Of a DNA stretch of 64,000 bases, positions 8,858 through 17,000 are shown piece by piece (position 1 is the first letter of the stretch; each line of letters starts with the position of its first letter). A program made the translations under genes and the position numbers. This stretch comes from JAPOXR01 sp965221815 (GTDB lineage: Bacteria > Pseudomonadota > Alphaproteobacteria > Rhodobacterales > Rhodobacteraceae): contig OZ244915.1 of NCBI GenBank assembly GCA_965221815.1, positions 1,426,001-1,490,000 on the forward strand, read 5' to 3'. Below the pieces are notes generated by a model. That model was not told where the DNA came from, searched no databases, and worked only from the letters and a program-made list of their open reading frames with translations.

Positions 8858-9292
8858 TTAAGTCGGAGAAATAATGCCTTTCTGCAGAATAATGTTACCG
8901 TATAAACGCGTCTCAGAAGTCTGTACAACGCAATAAGACTGGCGTGCTTGTGCATAAAATGCGTGACGCTCTACACTGCTTATTCTGACAGGATTGTCTG
9001 CCATGTCGTTTATGATTTGCTGAAATTCGGAGACAATGTCGGGGACCGCATCAGGGTCATCAACGACTTGCATGGTACGGGCTGGCTGTTTCACATAAGA
9101 ATCAAGCGGCATAAGACTGAGAATTGCGTGCAAGGCTTCTGTTGAATTGACCCCGGCCAATCGTTCAACGCGCACCCCACAATTCTCTGCAGGAAAATTC
9201 GAATCGGCGACAACCAATTCATCACCATGTCCCATCGCCTTGAGGTGACGCAATAGATCCGGTGTCAGTAAATTTGGGATTCCAATAAGCAT
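8858..9292 (-). CDS. RbsD/FucU family sugar mutarotase
   Basis: 144 residues, standard length for the RbsD/FucU family, which interconverts anomers of ribose or fucose so that kinases and isomerases receive the right form. It begins MLIGIPNLLTPDLL and has the conserved GHGDELVVADSNFPA region with the catalytic His. The family C-terminus (LYGNIILQKG) is intact. It is first in the leftward operon with dhaK and dhaL. An IS256 copy begins 29 bases upstream of its ATG and has very likely displaced or replaced its promoter. Confidence 0.85.
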   Translation of the reverse strand: MLIGIPNLLTPDLLRHLKAMGHGDELVVADSNFPAENCGVRVERLAGVNSTEALHAILSLMPLDSYVKQPARTMQVVDDPDAVPDIVSEFQQIINDMADNPVRISSVERHAFYAQARQSYCVVQTSETRLYGNIILQKGIISPT

Positions 9293-9320
9293 TTTTAATT
9301 CAGAAATTCCTAGATTCTAA

Positions 9321-10706
9321 GGGATATGATTGAAAGTGGGTGACGGAAGGACACAGGCGGCATATCAAGACGGCTACAAAACGTCGTCAATTCTCAGAGA
9401 GAACAGGAGATATGCCAATGACCACCTCTACAGTCACGCTGCTGCACAGTCCAGCAGAATCCTCCTCAGACGCCCTCACGGAGGTTCTGCGCACCGGAGC
9501 CCGCGCCCTGCTGCAGGCGGCCATTGAAGCCGAGGTGTCAGATGTCCTGGCCGCTCACGAGGCGCAGGTCGATGACCAGGGCCGTCGCCGCTTCGTCCGG
9601 CATGGAGACTTGCCCGCGCGCCCCATCCTGACTGGGATCGGTCCGGTGCCCGTCCGGGTGCCCAAGGTCCGCGACCGGGGCACGGCCGCCAATGGGCCGG
9701 GTCGGATCCGCTTTGCCTCATCCATCGTCCCGCCCGACCTGCGCCAGGCCAAGTCGGTCGAGAACCTGCTCCCCGTCCTCTCTCTCAGGGGCCTCTCGAC
9801 GGGGGACGTCAAGGACGCCCTGGCCCGCCGGCTCGGACCGGACGCCCCGGGACTGTCGCCCGGGGTCATTGCGCGGCTGAAACGGTCCTGGGAACAGGAG
9901 TCCGATGCCTGGCGGCGCCAGGACCTGTCCGGTCGCCGGTTCCTCTATATCTGGGTGGACGGCATCTCTCTCCGGCCCCGGCTCGAGAGCGATCCCCCGG
10001 GCATCCTGGTGGTCATCGGGGCCGACGCGGACGGTCGCAAGGAGATCCTGGGGATCCAGGACGGCTTCCGGGAGAATGCCGACAGCTGGCGGGACCTTTT
10101 GCGCGATCTCAAGGACCGGGGGCTCCCAGCCCCCGGCCTGGCCATCGGAGACGGGGCCCTCGGCTTCTGGACTGCGGTGCGGGATGTCTTCCCCGAAACC
10201 CGCGAACAGCGCTGCTGGGTCCACAAGACGGCGCATGTCACCGGGGCGCTGCCCACATCCCTGCAGGACAAGGCCAAGAGGGATCTCCAGGACATCTGGA
10301 TGGCCGAGACCCGGGTCGACGCCGAAGCCGCCTTTGAGCGCTTCGTGACCTCCTACAGCCTCAAATACGGCAAGGCGGTCACCAAACTCACCAAGGACAA
10401 GGCGGAGCTGTTCACCGTCTATGACTTTCCGGCCGAGCACTGGCGGCAGATCCGCACCACCAATCCCGTCGAGAGCGTCTTTGCCACGGTGCGCAACCGG
10501 ACCCGTAAGACGCGGGGCTGCCTGAGCCGGAGGACGGCGCTCGTCATGGTCTTCAAACTGGTCCTGTCAGCGCGAAAGCGCTGGAACCGGTTGGCAGGAT
10601 CGGAACGCCTGACTGAGGTCATCGAGGGGATTGAATTTCGCGATGGAATCCGCCAACTGAAGGACGCCGCCTAGGATCGGCCGTCACCCACTTTCAATCA
10701 TATTCC
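9321..10706. mobile_element. IS256-family insertion sequence, complete
   Basis: 1,386 bp bounded by terminal inverted repeats (left GGGATATGATTGAAAGTGGG, right end its near-perfect complement) and flanked by an 8-bp target duplication GATTCTAA at 9313-9320 and 10707-10714. A single full-length transposase gene fills it. Intact ends, target duplication and reading frame indicate a recent, possibly active insertion. It splits the region between the fucU operon and the ABC ATPase gene. Confidence 0.95.
9412..10674 (+). CDS. IS256-family transposase
   Basis: 420 residues from the ATG at 9412, which follows ACAGGAG; a second ATG at 9418 is equally placed. Mutator-type DDE transposase with catalytic residues in YIWVDGISLR (first Asp), AIGDGALGFW (second Asp) and TTNPVESVFATVRNRT (Glu). 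The C-H pair region ETREQRCWVHKTAHV is also typical. It is intact and in frame, so the element is likely capable of transposition. Its codons are far more GC-rich than those of the sugar genes on either side. Confidence 0.95.
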   Translation: MPMTTSTVTLLHSPAESSSDALTEVLRTGARALLQAAIEAEVSDVLAAHEAQVDDQGRRRFVRHGDLPARPILTGIGPVPVRVPKVRDRGTAANGPGRIRFASSIVPPDLRQAKSVENLLPVLSLRGLSTGDVKDALARRLGPDAPGLSPGVIARLKRSWEQESDAWRRQDLSGRRFLYIWVDGISLRPRLESDPPGILVVIGADADGRKEILGIQDGFRENADSWRDLLRDLKDRGLPAPGLAIGDGALGFWTAVRDVFPETREQRCWVHKTAHVTGALPTSLQDKAKRDLQDIWMAETRVDAEAAFERFVTSYSLKYGKAVTKLTKDKAELFTVYDFPAEHWRQIRTTNPVESVFATVRNRTRKTRGCLSRRTALVMVFKLVLSARKRWNRLAGSERLTEVIEGIEFRDGIRQLKDAA

Positions 10707-10880
10707 GATTCTAATTCTGTGATGGTATTTTGCAAGTTGCAACTGCTCTCACAAAAATTCTAAGTTAATGATATAATTCGTCGCGCTGCTCTCATGGCGG
10801 AAAAGTCTTGCATTGAATTCGAGTGGTTCCGACCAGAAGAGATCACAAATACAGTGAAGATGAGAGGATAATTTGCGGGC

Positions 10881-11954
10881 ATGTCTCATTTACGGGTCGA
10901 TAATCTACGCCGTAGCTTTGGTCAGGTCGTAGCACTCGACAGAATGACTTTCGAAGTTGCAGATGGTGAATTCTTTTGCCTTCTTGGCCCGTCCTCCTCT
11001 GGAAAGACGACGACCTTACGCGCGATTGCGGGGCTCGAGAAACTTGAACATGGCAGGGTCCATTTTGCTGGTAAAGACGTTACCGAGCACCCCGTGCAGG
11101 GCCGTGGATTTTCAATGATATTCCAGACATTTGCACTCTATCCGCATCTCTCGGTTGAAGCTAATCTCGCACACCCTTTGCGAAGGACAGGCATTAGCGG
11201 TGAGGAATGCAGTCGGCGCGTAGGTGAAGTTGCAGAACTGTTGCGGGTAACGCATACACTTAAACGCAAGCCATCAACTCTATCTGGTGGCGAGCAGCAA
11301 CGTGTGGCGATTGGGAGAGCCATCGTTGGGCGCCCTAAATTGCTAATGCTCGATGAGCCTTTGACCAATCTAGACGCGAAGTTACGGGATGAAATGCGCA
11401 CTGAGTTTAAACGTCTTCATCGCGAACTTGGTATGACGATGCTTTACGCGACGCCAGATCAGCTGGAGGCTTTGACGATGGGCGATCGGGTGGGTGTCAT
11501 CAAAGACGGTAAAATTGTCACGACAGGCAAGTCACGTGATCTTTATCGAGCCCCCAAGGACCTCTACGTTGCTCGAATGGTTGGGTCGCCGCCAATTAAT
11601 TTTTTTGATGCAACTGCACCTAAAGATGGTCAGATTTCATTACCATTTGCCGAGCACGTCGTGAAAGTTCCCCATGTTTCAGGTGGGCAATCCGTGGTTG
11701 TCGGGCTTCGTCCACACGATATTGATCTCGCAGAAGATGCAACCGCGGGGATACCGGCACAAATTCACCTCACCGAACCGCTCGGCGATGTCACAATTCT
11801 CGATATCAGATCCCGCGAAACAGACATGAAGATGGTCCTGCCCGAAGAAATCGCTGCGCGATACGGGGTCGGTGACCAAATCAATATTTCTTTCAATTCA
11901 GAAAATCTGCACGTTTTTGACTCATCGACTGGATTGCGCACTGTCATGGGATAG
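10881..11954 (+). CDS. Sugar ABC transporter ATP-binding protein with a degenerate H-loop (ATPase 1)
   Basis: 357-residue MalK/UgpC-type ATPase. Walker A is GPSSSGKT (36-43), the Q-loop is IFQTF, the signature is LSGGE (134-138), Walker B is LLMLDEP and the D-loop is LTNLD. A C-terminal regulatory OB-fold domain is present. The H-loop, normally THDQ, reads ATPDQ: the switch histidine is replaced by Pro192 (codon CCA at 11454). This chain's own Walker site is therefore probably inactive while its signature is intact. The partner is most likely the ATPase at 27346, whose defect is complementary. An IS256 sits upstream and a mobile island begins just downstream, separating it from its permeases. 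Confidence 0.92.
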   Translation: MSHLRVDNLRRSFGQVVALDRMTFEVADGEFFCLLGPSSSGKTTTLRAIAGLEKLEHGRVHFAGKDVTEHPVQGRGFSMIFQTFALYPHLSVEANLAHPLRRTGISGEECSRRVGEVAELLRVTHTLKRKPSTLSGGEQQRVAIGRAIVGRPKLLMLDEPLTNLDAKLRDEMRTEFKRLHRELGMTMLYATPDQLEALTMGDRVGVIKDGKIVTTGKSRDLYRAPKDLYVARMVGSPPINFFDATAPKDGQISLPFAEHVVKVPHVSGGQSVVVGLRPHDIDLAEDATAGIPAQIHLTEPLGDVTILDIRSRETDMKMVLPEEIAARYGVGDQINISFNSENLHVFDSSTGLRTVMG

Positions 11955-12025
11955 AGAGAATGCAGGATGGCGCAAGGAACTGATCCCCAGTGACGCGCAG
12001 TTTTCGGTAGCTGATATATTAAATT

Positions 12026-12958
12026 TCAGATGCTGAAACTACACGACGTCATTGTGTTAGTTTTGTCTTTTCTGTCGTAACTATTCAGGTTCTTGTTGGG
12101 TCTTTCTGGTCCGCACGGTGGTTCAGGACATCTCGAGCCGCTGGATGAGTTCGTCCGGTGGGGTCCGCAGTGTTTCCAGCAGGTTCCAGCCCGGCTTGCG
12201 GGCGGTGTCCAGCACGGTTCGCAGGACCGCGTGGTTCTGCGCTCCAGTCGTGCTGCGGAAGCTGCCGGAGATTTTCTGCTGCACCTTGAGGGGTCGGAGC
12301 GCCCGCTCGGCTTCGTTGTTAGTGGCCGGAACCGTGGGGTCGCGGGTGAACCGCAGCACGCCCTCCCGGTTGTCCCGCAAGCCGTAGGGCCAGGTTGTGG
12401 CTCCGTCGTCGTTTCCGCTGACCCTGGCGCCCTTTCGCGGGGGGAGGCGCGCGGATCCGTCATCGCGGCGGCGGCGGCGATCAGCTTCGCAACGCGGGTG
12501 GCGGGACGTCCCCCCAGCCGGCCCCGGGCGCGGGCGGCCGTCAATCCGGCCGAGACGCGCTCCTTGATGAGGTCGCGCTCGAACTGCGCGAGGGAGGCAA
12601 TCACCCCGAAGCTCAGGCGCCCGACAGGCGTGGTGGTGTCAAACCCCTCGGTCAGTGAGCGCAGACCGATCCCGCGTTTGTCGAGATCTTCCATCAGTTG
12701 CACGAGATGCTTGAGGGAGCGGCCCAGCCGGTCGAGCTTCCAGACCACCAGGATATCGCCCGCGCCGACCTGACCCTCTGCATGGCCCCGCAGGGCCTTG
12801 AGACAGGAGTCCAGACCGGGCCGTTCCGTGGTCACACCGGAGACCCGATCCTCGTAGATCTGTTCCGGGTCCACGCCCGACGCGATGAGCGCGTCGCGCT
12901 GCAGCGCGGTTGATTGCGATCCATCTGCCTTGGAGACGCGGCAATAACCGATCAGCAT
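12026..12958 (-). CDS. Serine recombinase (resolvase/invertase) fused by truncation to IS66 debris
   Basis: The first ~160 residues are a serine site-specific recombinase: MLIGYCRVSK with the nucleophile Ser9, VVWKLDRLGRSLKHL and FGVIASLAQFERDLI, then the start of the C-terminal DNA-binding arm (RARGRLGGRP). After about residue 165 (ATRVAKLIAAAAAM) the frame enters unrelated DNA. The rest (about 12030-12460) is the wrong frame of an IS66-type transposase end. The true C-terminal helix-turn-helix is therefore lost or replaced and function is doubtful. It probably came from a Tn3-type transposon. A palindrome that may be its crossover site lies 28 bases upstream. Confidence 0.75.
   Translation of the reverse strand: MLIGYCRVSKADGSQSTALQRDALIASGVDPEQIYEDRVSGVTTERPGLDSCLKALRGHAEGQVGAGDILVVWKLDRLGRSLKHLVQLMEDLDKRGIGLRSLTEGFDTTTPVGRLSFGVIASLAQFERDLIKERVSAGLTAARARGRLGGRPATRVAKLIAAAAAMTDPRASPRERAPGSAETTTEPQPGPTACGTTGRACCGSPATPRFRPLTTKPSGRSDPSRCSRKSPAASAARLERRTTRSCEPCWTPPASRAGTCWKHCGPHRTNSSSGSRCPEPPCGPERPNKNLNSYDRKDKTNTMTSCSFSI
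12123..12395 (-). pseudogene. C-terminal remnant of an IS66-type transposase
   Basis: Read in a different frame from the overlapping resolvase chimera, this stretch gives LRFTRDPTVPATNNEAERALRP and VQQKISGSFRSTTGAQNH, the typical C-terminal end of IS66 TnpC transposases. The N-terminal two-thirds are missing. It was apparently joined to the resolvase gene by deletion, which accounts for the hybrid reading frame. Confidence 0.7.
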
Positions 12959-12986
12959 GTTCGCCCCTATCCCCCGTCATCCCTGA

Positions 12987-13012
12987 GTCTCATAAACATG
13001 TGTTTGTGAGAC
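12987..13012. promoter_or_regulatory. 26-bp palindrome upstream of the resolvase (candidate res/crossover site)
   Basis: Two half-sites, GTCTCATAAACA (12987-12998) and TGTTTGTGAGAC (13001-13012), are inverted copies with one mismatch around the asymmetric dinucleotide TG. Serine recombinases cut at a 2-bp central overlap between inverted half-sites, and resolvase genes usually lie next to their own res site, so position and architecture fit. It may also be an operator for the resolvase gene. Confidence 0.55.
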
Positions 13013-13392
13013 TTCCGCAGACTATGCCAGTTGGGCCGGTCTGGCAATCCCAGAACCGGTTCGTGAAACAAAGTTTGAGAAAACAACAGGGTTTGTCTTT
13101 TGGAACAGGTTGCGGTGTGGCGCGGCCGACAAACTGAGATTGTGTGACAATCAGAGTGAGAATCCGGGTTACGCCGGTGTCACAGGAGGGCGGGGGTGTC
13201 AGACGCGGAAAAGGGCCCGTGACCCCGGTCTTATCCTTCTGCCTGTCAGGGTCCAGGGGCCGCGCAAACCGGTGCGCGCGGCCCTTGGTGATTCACTCCC
13301 TTGCCGACCAGGGCCGGGGCCTCTGCCGTGCAGACCGCCGCCGGCAGCGGAGACCCGTGGCTCCGTGCCGGTCGCGGCGGGGCCCGGTCGCG
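13013..13392. other. Non-coding stretch of the island
   Basis: About 380 bases of GC-rich DNA between the resolvase palindrome and the secreted-protein gene. Several overlapping short frames exist on both strands, but none has a ribosome site, a recognisable product or consistent codon use. I see no gene here. Confidence 0.5.
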
Positions 13393-14013
13393 CTACTGGT
13401 TGCCGCCGAGCAATCCGCCGCCCGGCCCGACCCGCGCACAGCCCTTGCCGCCCATGAACAGGAAGTGGGCGGTGCCGGCGGCTGCGTATTCCGATCCTGA
13501 GGGCAAATTAAAGACCTGCACCACCAGCTCGCCGGGGCCCTGGTTGGGATTGTCGCGTTGGCGGTTGCTCCAGATGCGGGCGCCGGCCTTGGGGCGGACC
13601 TCGATGATGTTCTCGCCCAGCACGCCGCCGGCGAAGCCGATTCGATTGGCAGCGGGTTCCGACCAACGGCCTCTGTTGAGAAACGCGGCGCGCCACTCCC
13701 AGTCGGTGAAATTACCTGTCGTTCGGTCCGTATTGCTTCCCTGGATCAAATAACCAGCGGTTGGAAAACTGGCCCGCGTCACGCTGGAATCGGTGCTTGA
13801 GAAGATCACCTTCATGCGGCCCGGCGTGGCGTGCGCGCCGCAGCCGTCCACGACCGTGGCATAGTTGACGGGTGCCATGCGGACGGTGCAGATGCTGTTG
13901 TTGCAAGCGGTCTGCGCCAACACCGCGGCGGGCAGGGCCAGCACAAGGGCCACCAGTGCGGCGGCGAGCAGCGTCAGTCGCTTATGGGGGGGGGGGGGTA
14001 TCCGATAAGTCAT
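13393..14013 (-). CDS. Secreted hypothetical protein with poly-C tract at its 5' end
   Basis: 206 residues from the ATG at 14013, chosen because it gives a clean signal peptide: MTYRIPPPPHKR, then a hydrophobic stretch ending ALPAAVLAQ. The mature protein has cysteine pairs (TACNNSIC, VDGCGA) and beta-rich, Trp-rich sequence, suggesting a small disulfide-bonded exported protein. No family recognised. Codons 6-9 (four prolines) lie in an uninterrupted run of 13 C. Loss or gain of one base would shift the frame before the signal peptide, so expression could switch by slippage. A divergent thermonuclease-like gene lies upstream. Confidence 0.7.
   Translation of the reverse strand: MTYRIPPPPHKRLTLLAAALVALVLALPAAVLAQTACNNSICTVRMAPVNYATVVDGCGAHATPGRMKVIFSSTDSSVTRASFPTAGYLIQGSNTDRTTGNFTDWEWRAAFLNRGRWSEPAANRIGFAGGVLGENIIEVRPKAGARIWSNRQRDNPNQGPGELVVQVFNLPSGSEYAAAGTAHFLFMGGKGCARVGPGGGLLGGNQ
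13986..13998. repeat. 13-bp homopolymer (poly-G on + strand, poly-C in the gene)
   Basis: Thirteen consecutive G residues on the + strand, inside codons 6-10 of the leftward secreted-protein gene. Homopolymers of this length are unstable in replication and are the classical substrate of slipped-strand phase variation. The present length keeps the gene in frame. Confidence 0.9.
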
Positions 14014-14544
14014 GAGATTGTCCTTGTGTTGGGTCAACCCGCCGAATGGGACCCAATATGCCACCCGCCGGGTCGGAATGGGAGGGACTATAGACAAGCG
14101 GCCGCGGACAGTCAAGACCGGGACGACTCGCCCCGCCCGCGTCGGGACGGACCCATAGAGACGATGTGACAAATGACACATTGATGCCAATCCCGGTGAG
14201 ATCGTGGTAGAGACCTGTCAGACCTGCCGTTTCCAGAGACACGGACAAACATGGGGAGACACCATCAATGCAAACCCGAACAGGTGGGTGCCCGTCCACC
14301 GCCCGCCACCGCTGCACATCTTCCCTGTCGGGTCTCCTGACGGTGATCGCGGTGGGTCTCGCGATCAGCCCCGATTTTGCGCCCGCGCAATCCTTGTCCC
14401 CGCTGCCTTCCCCCGGCCCGGTCGGGACAATCAGTGGTCCGGCACGGGCCATTGATGGGGATACGCTGGAGATCCGCGGGGAGCGGATCCGCATGTTCGG
14501 CATCGATGCCCCCGAATCCACCCAGACCTGCACCTATCGCGGAC

Positions 14545-15984
14545 CTTGCAACATTTCATACTTGTATCGGTAATCTGGCTGGTCTATATGGCGGGTCATG
14601 CAGGTTGGTCTTCGCCATTTCGATTCGCAGACGCTTGACTGGTTGGCTGGGGCGCTTCGCTCCGGTGGTCTGAGTCGGCACGCGTTGGGCCGTGGGCTGT
14701 GCGCGCGGACGGGCTGGTGCGACGTTCGGGGAAAGCCCTGCCTGTCAGCGGCGGCGAAGGCGTTGCCTGTCTTGGCGGCGCGGTTGGGGCTGGAGCTTCC
14801 GCCGCCCCGTGCTGTTCCCGACCCCACCGCTGTTCCTGCGGTCACGGACGCGGACGTTCCTGACACGGCGGTGGCCTGCGCGCTGGAGGATCTTGGCCCG
14901 GTCTGGCTTGATCCTGTGGGTGGTGCTGGCGACCGGCGGCTCTGGGAGGCGATGATGGCCCGCCGCCATCCGCGGGGCTGGGCGCGGCCACCCGGCGGGC
15001 AGGTGCGCGACTGGATCCGTGCGGCGCGCCACGGCGTCCTTGGCGGCATTGGCTTCGGGTCCGCGGCCTGGAGGTTGGCGGCGGCGCGGGTGGCGGACGA
15101 TTGGGAGGCCCGGTATCTGGTCCGTCCCGTGGCGGCCGACACCCATGTCGGCCCGGAGCACAGCGGATACTGCTACCACCGGGCCGGCTGGACCGTCGCC
15201 GGGCGCGGCAGCGGGCGCCGGGGCGCGGTCGGCACGGTGCGGGTGCGGGCCCTGGAGGACGGCTGGCGCGCGGTGCTGCGCCACGTGGAGCGGCGCCCGG
15301 TCGGCGCGCTGGCGGGCGCCTATGACGGCATGGACATCGACTGGGCCGCGCGTGAGTCCGGACGATCCGGCCACACCGACGGGCGGATCCGCCGCCGGAT
15401 CGTTGACATGGGGCGCGCCTGGTTGGAGAATATGGGGGAGGAGCTACCGGTCATCTTCCCGGTGGCGGCGGCGAAAACGGCCGCGTACCGGCTGCTGTCG
15501 AACCCGGGGGTGTCCATGGATCACATTCTGGAGCCGCATGTCGCGGCGACCGCCGACCGCTGCCGCGGCGCGCCCGTCGTGCTGGCCATCCAGGACACCA
15601 CGACCCTGAACTACACCCGCCTGGAGGCGACGGAGGGCCTGGCGGAACTCGGCGGTGGCGGCCGGGGCAGCGTTGGCATCCTCGCCCACGCCGGGCTGGC
15701 GGTGACGGCGGAGGGCCGCCCGCTGGGCCTGTTCGCCATGAACGCGGACTTCCGCGACGCCCCGGAGGAAGACAGCGCCCGCTGGGTGGACGGGCTGGAC
15801 CGGGCGCGGGAACTCGCGGCCGCCTGCCCGGACACGCGGGTGATCTCCGTGTGCGACCGCGAGGGCGACTTCTGGGCGCTGCTCGCCCGTGCGGCGACGC
15901 ACGGCGACGCGATCCTGGTGCGCGATGCCATCGGCGAAAAACAACTGGAATGAAATCCCCTATACAAGTGTGAACCGTTGCAAG
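14545..15984. mobile_element. Decayed IS4-type element inserted in the SNase gene
   Basis: 1,440 bp. The ends are imperfect inverted repeats: left CTTGCAACATTTCATACTTG, right complement CTTGCAACGGTTCACACTTG, continuing GTAT in both. Flanks carry a 9-base near-identical duplication. The transposase frame inside is cut short immediately before the right end, so the element is an internal-deletion derivative that keeps both ends and could be moved only by a complete relative elsewhere. Confidence 0.8.
14598..15953 (+). pseudogene. Truncated IS4-type transposase with an N-terminal DUF4338-like domain
   Basis: 451 residues. The first ~60 (LSRHALGRGLCARTGW, then LPVLAARLGLELPPP) resemble the DUF4338/DruA-like domain found ahead of some IS4 transposases. 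The later part is an IS4 DDE core: VVLAIQDTTTLNYT supplies the first Asp and VISVCDREGDFWALL the second. The frame stops at EKQLE, 15953, before the Y-R-E-K region that carries the catalytic Glu. Complete relatives of this architecture are much longer. The protein should be inactive in transposition. I assign the domain by pattern only. Confidence 0.65.
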
Positions 15985-16346
15985 ATCGCGGGCGGATCAT
16001 CGCCTACGGCCACGAGGCCGCGGCGGCACTGGCCCTTGCAGTCAATCAGCGCACGGTGACCAGCCGGGGTGTTGAGCGCGATGTCTATGGCCGCCTGGTG
16101 GCCATCTGTGCCATCGGCTTCGGAGAGCAACAGATGGATCTCGGAGCCTGGATGGTGGCGTGGGGTGCGGCCGTGGCTGCCTATGCGGATCGCTACACGG
16201 CGATCGAGGATCAGGCCCGCGAGACACAACAGGGAATCTGGCAGACTGAATTCCAGATGCCGGAAGATTACAGGAGGTCACAACGTTGAGACGATTGAAG
16301 TTCACCCATCATCAGGACGTTTGGAGACTGACAATGGAGAGGCGAC

Positions 16347-17000
16347 ATGTCTGTTGACAAAGCTGTACAGACACTTGCGGGGCTTGATCGGGAAGGCTGG
16401 CAGGTCTTTGATGCCCCGACACTGGAGCGTGTGATTCCCGGCAGGGCGGGTGGCGCACTCACCACGGAGCTGATGGCACGAGGATTCCTGTCTGAGGTCG
16501 GCGAAGGTCTCTGGATCTATCTGCCCTCACGCTGTGAGGGTCGCCTTGAGCGGCTCGCCCTGGCCCTCCGGGCGGGCGACGCCTGTTATATGAGCCTACA
16601 TTCCGCATTGAGCGAGTACAGCATCATCCCGCAGATGGCCATCGGCTGTCTTACTGTCATGACAACCGGCCATGGTGGGGATGTGTCCACAGACTGGGGC
16701 ACGATCAGCTTCACGCATACCGACAGAACACCCACCGAGATTCGCGCCAGAACGGTCCACTGGGGCCCGCCCCTGCGCCGCGCCAAACCGCGTCTTGCAC
16801 TGGAGGATTTCCGACACGCCTGTACAGATCACGCGGCGGTTCAACTGGATTATGGTGAACTCTTGGAGATTGAGCACGAAATGCATCTACCACCCCCAAC
16901 GGAAGAAGAAGAGCGTCAACTGGACTACTGGCTCGCATTGGGAAGACAACTGGCGTCTCCCTGGAGGAGCGACTGCGACGGAGGACGAATCGCACGATGA
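16347..17000 (+). CDS. AbiEi-family antitoxin/regulator (type IV toxin-antitoxin)
   Basis: 217 residues. The N-terminal part (about 15-70) is a winged-helix region (GWQVFDAPTLERVIPGRAG, then LMARGFLSEVGEGLWIYLPS), followed by the AbiEi C-terminal domain (YMSLHSALSEYSIIPQ, PRLALEDFRHA). In characterised AbiE systems this protein represses the operon and counters the AbiEii nucleotidyltransferase, protecting against phage. The ATG follows GGAGAGG, and the stop overlaps the next gene by 4 bases (ATGA), as is usual for AbiE pairs. The partner is broken, so the antitoxin may now act only as a regulator or as residual immunity. Confidence 0.75.
   Translation: MSVDKAVQTLAGLDREGWQVFDAPTLERVIPGRAGGALTTELMARGFLSEVGEGLWIYLPSRCEGRLERLALALRAGDACYMSLHSALSEYSIIPQMAIGCLTVMTTGHGGDVSTDWGTISFTHTDRTPTEIRARTVHWGPPLRRAKPRLALEDFRHACTDHAAVQLDYGELLEIEHEMHLPPPTEEEERQLDYWLALGRQLASPWRSDCDGGRIAR

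Larger units (their letters stand above)
14268..16289 (+). pseudogene. Thermonuclease-like (SNase) gene, copy 1, split by an IS4-type insertion
   Basis: Exported nuclease-like protein closely resembling the intact copy at 23176. The 5' part (14268-14544) encodes a signal sequence and the start of the SNase domain (AIDGDTLEIRGERIRMFGIDAPES). The frame then runs into a mobile element at CTYRG. The 3' part (15985-16289) resumes GRIIAYGHEAAAALAL and continues to QMPEDYRRSQR and a stop. A 9-base flank (ATCGCGGAC left, ATCGCGGGC right) looks like the target duplication. Both coding parts are otherwise intact, so precise excision would restore the gene. Confidence 0.85.

Noticed and set aside
9718..10440. 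240-codon minus-strand frame
   Set aside because: Antisense to the intact IS256 transposase in GC-rich DNA, where stop-free shadow frames are expected.
13110..13500. Overlapping 115-150 codon frames upstream of the secreted-protein gene
   Set aside because: Three mutually overlapping frames with low-complexity products; no start signal; partly antisense to the real gene.
14745..15374. 209-codon minus-strand frame and other long frames over the IS4 element
   Set aside because: GC-rich shadows of the transposase frame, with Arg/Pro/Ala-rich products and no ribosome sites.
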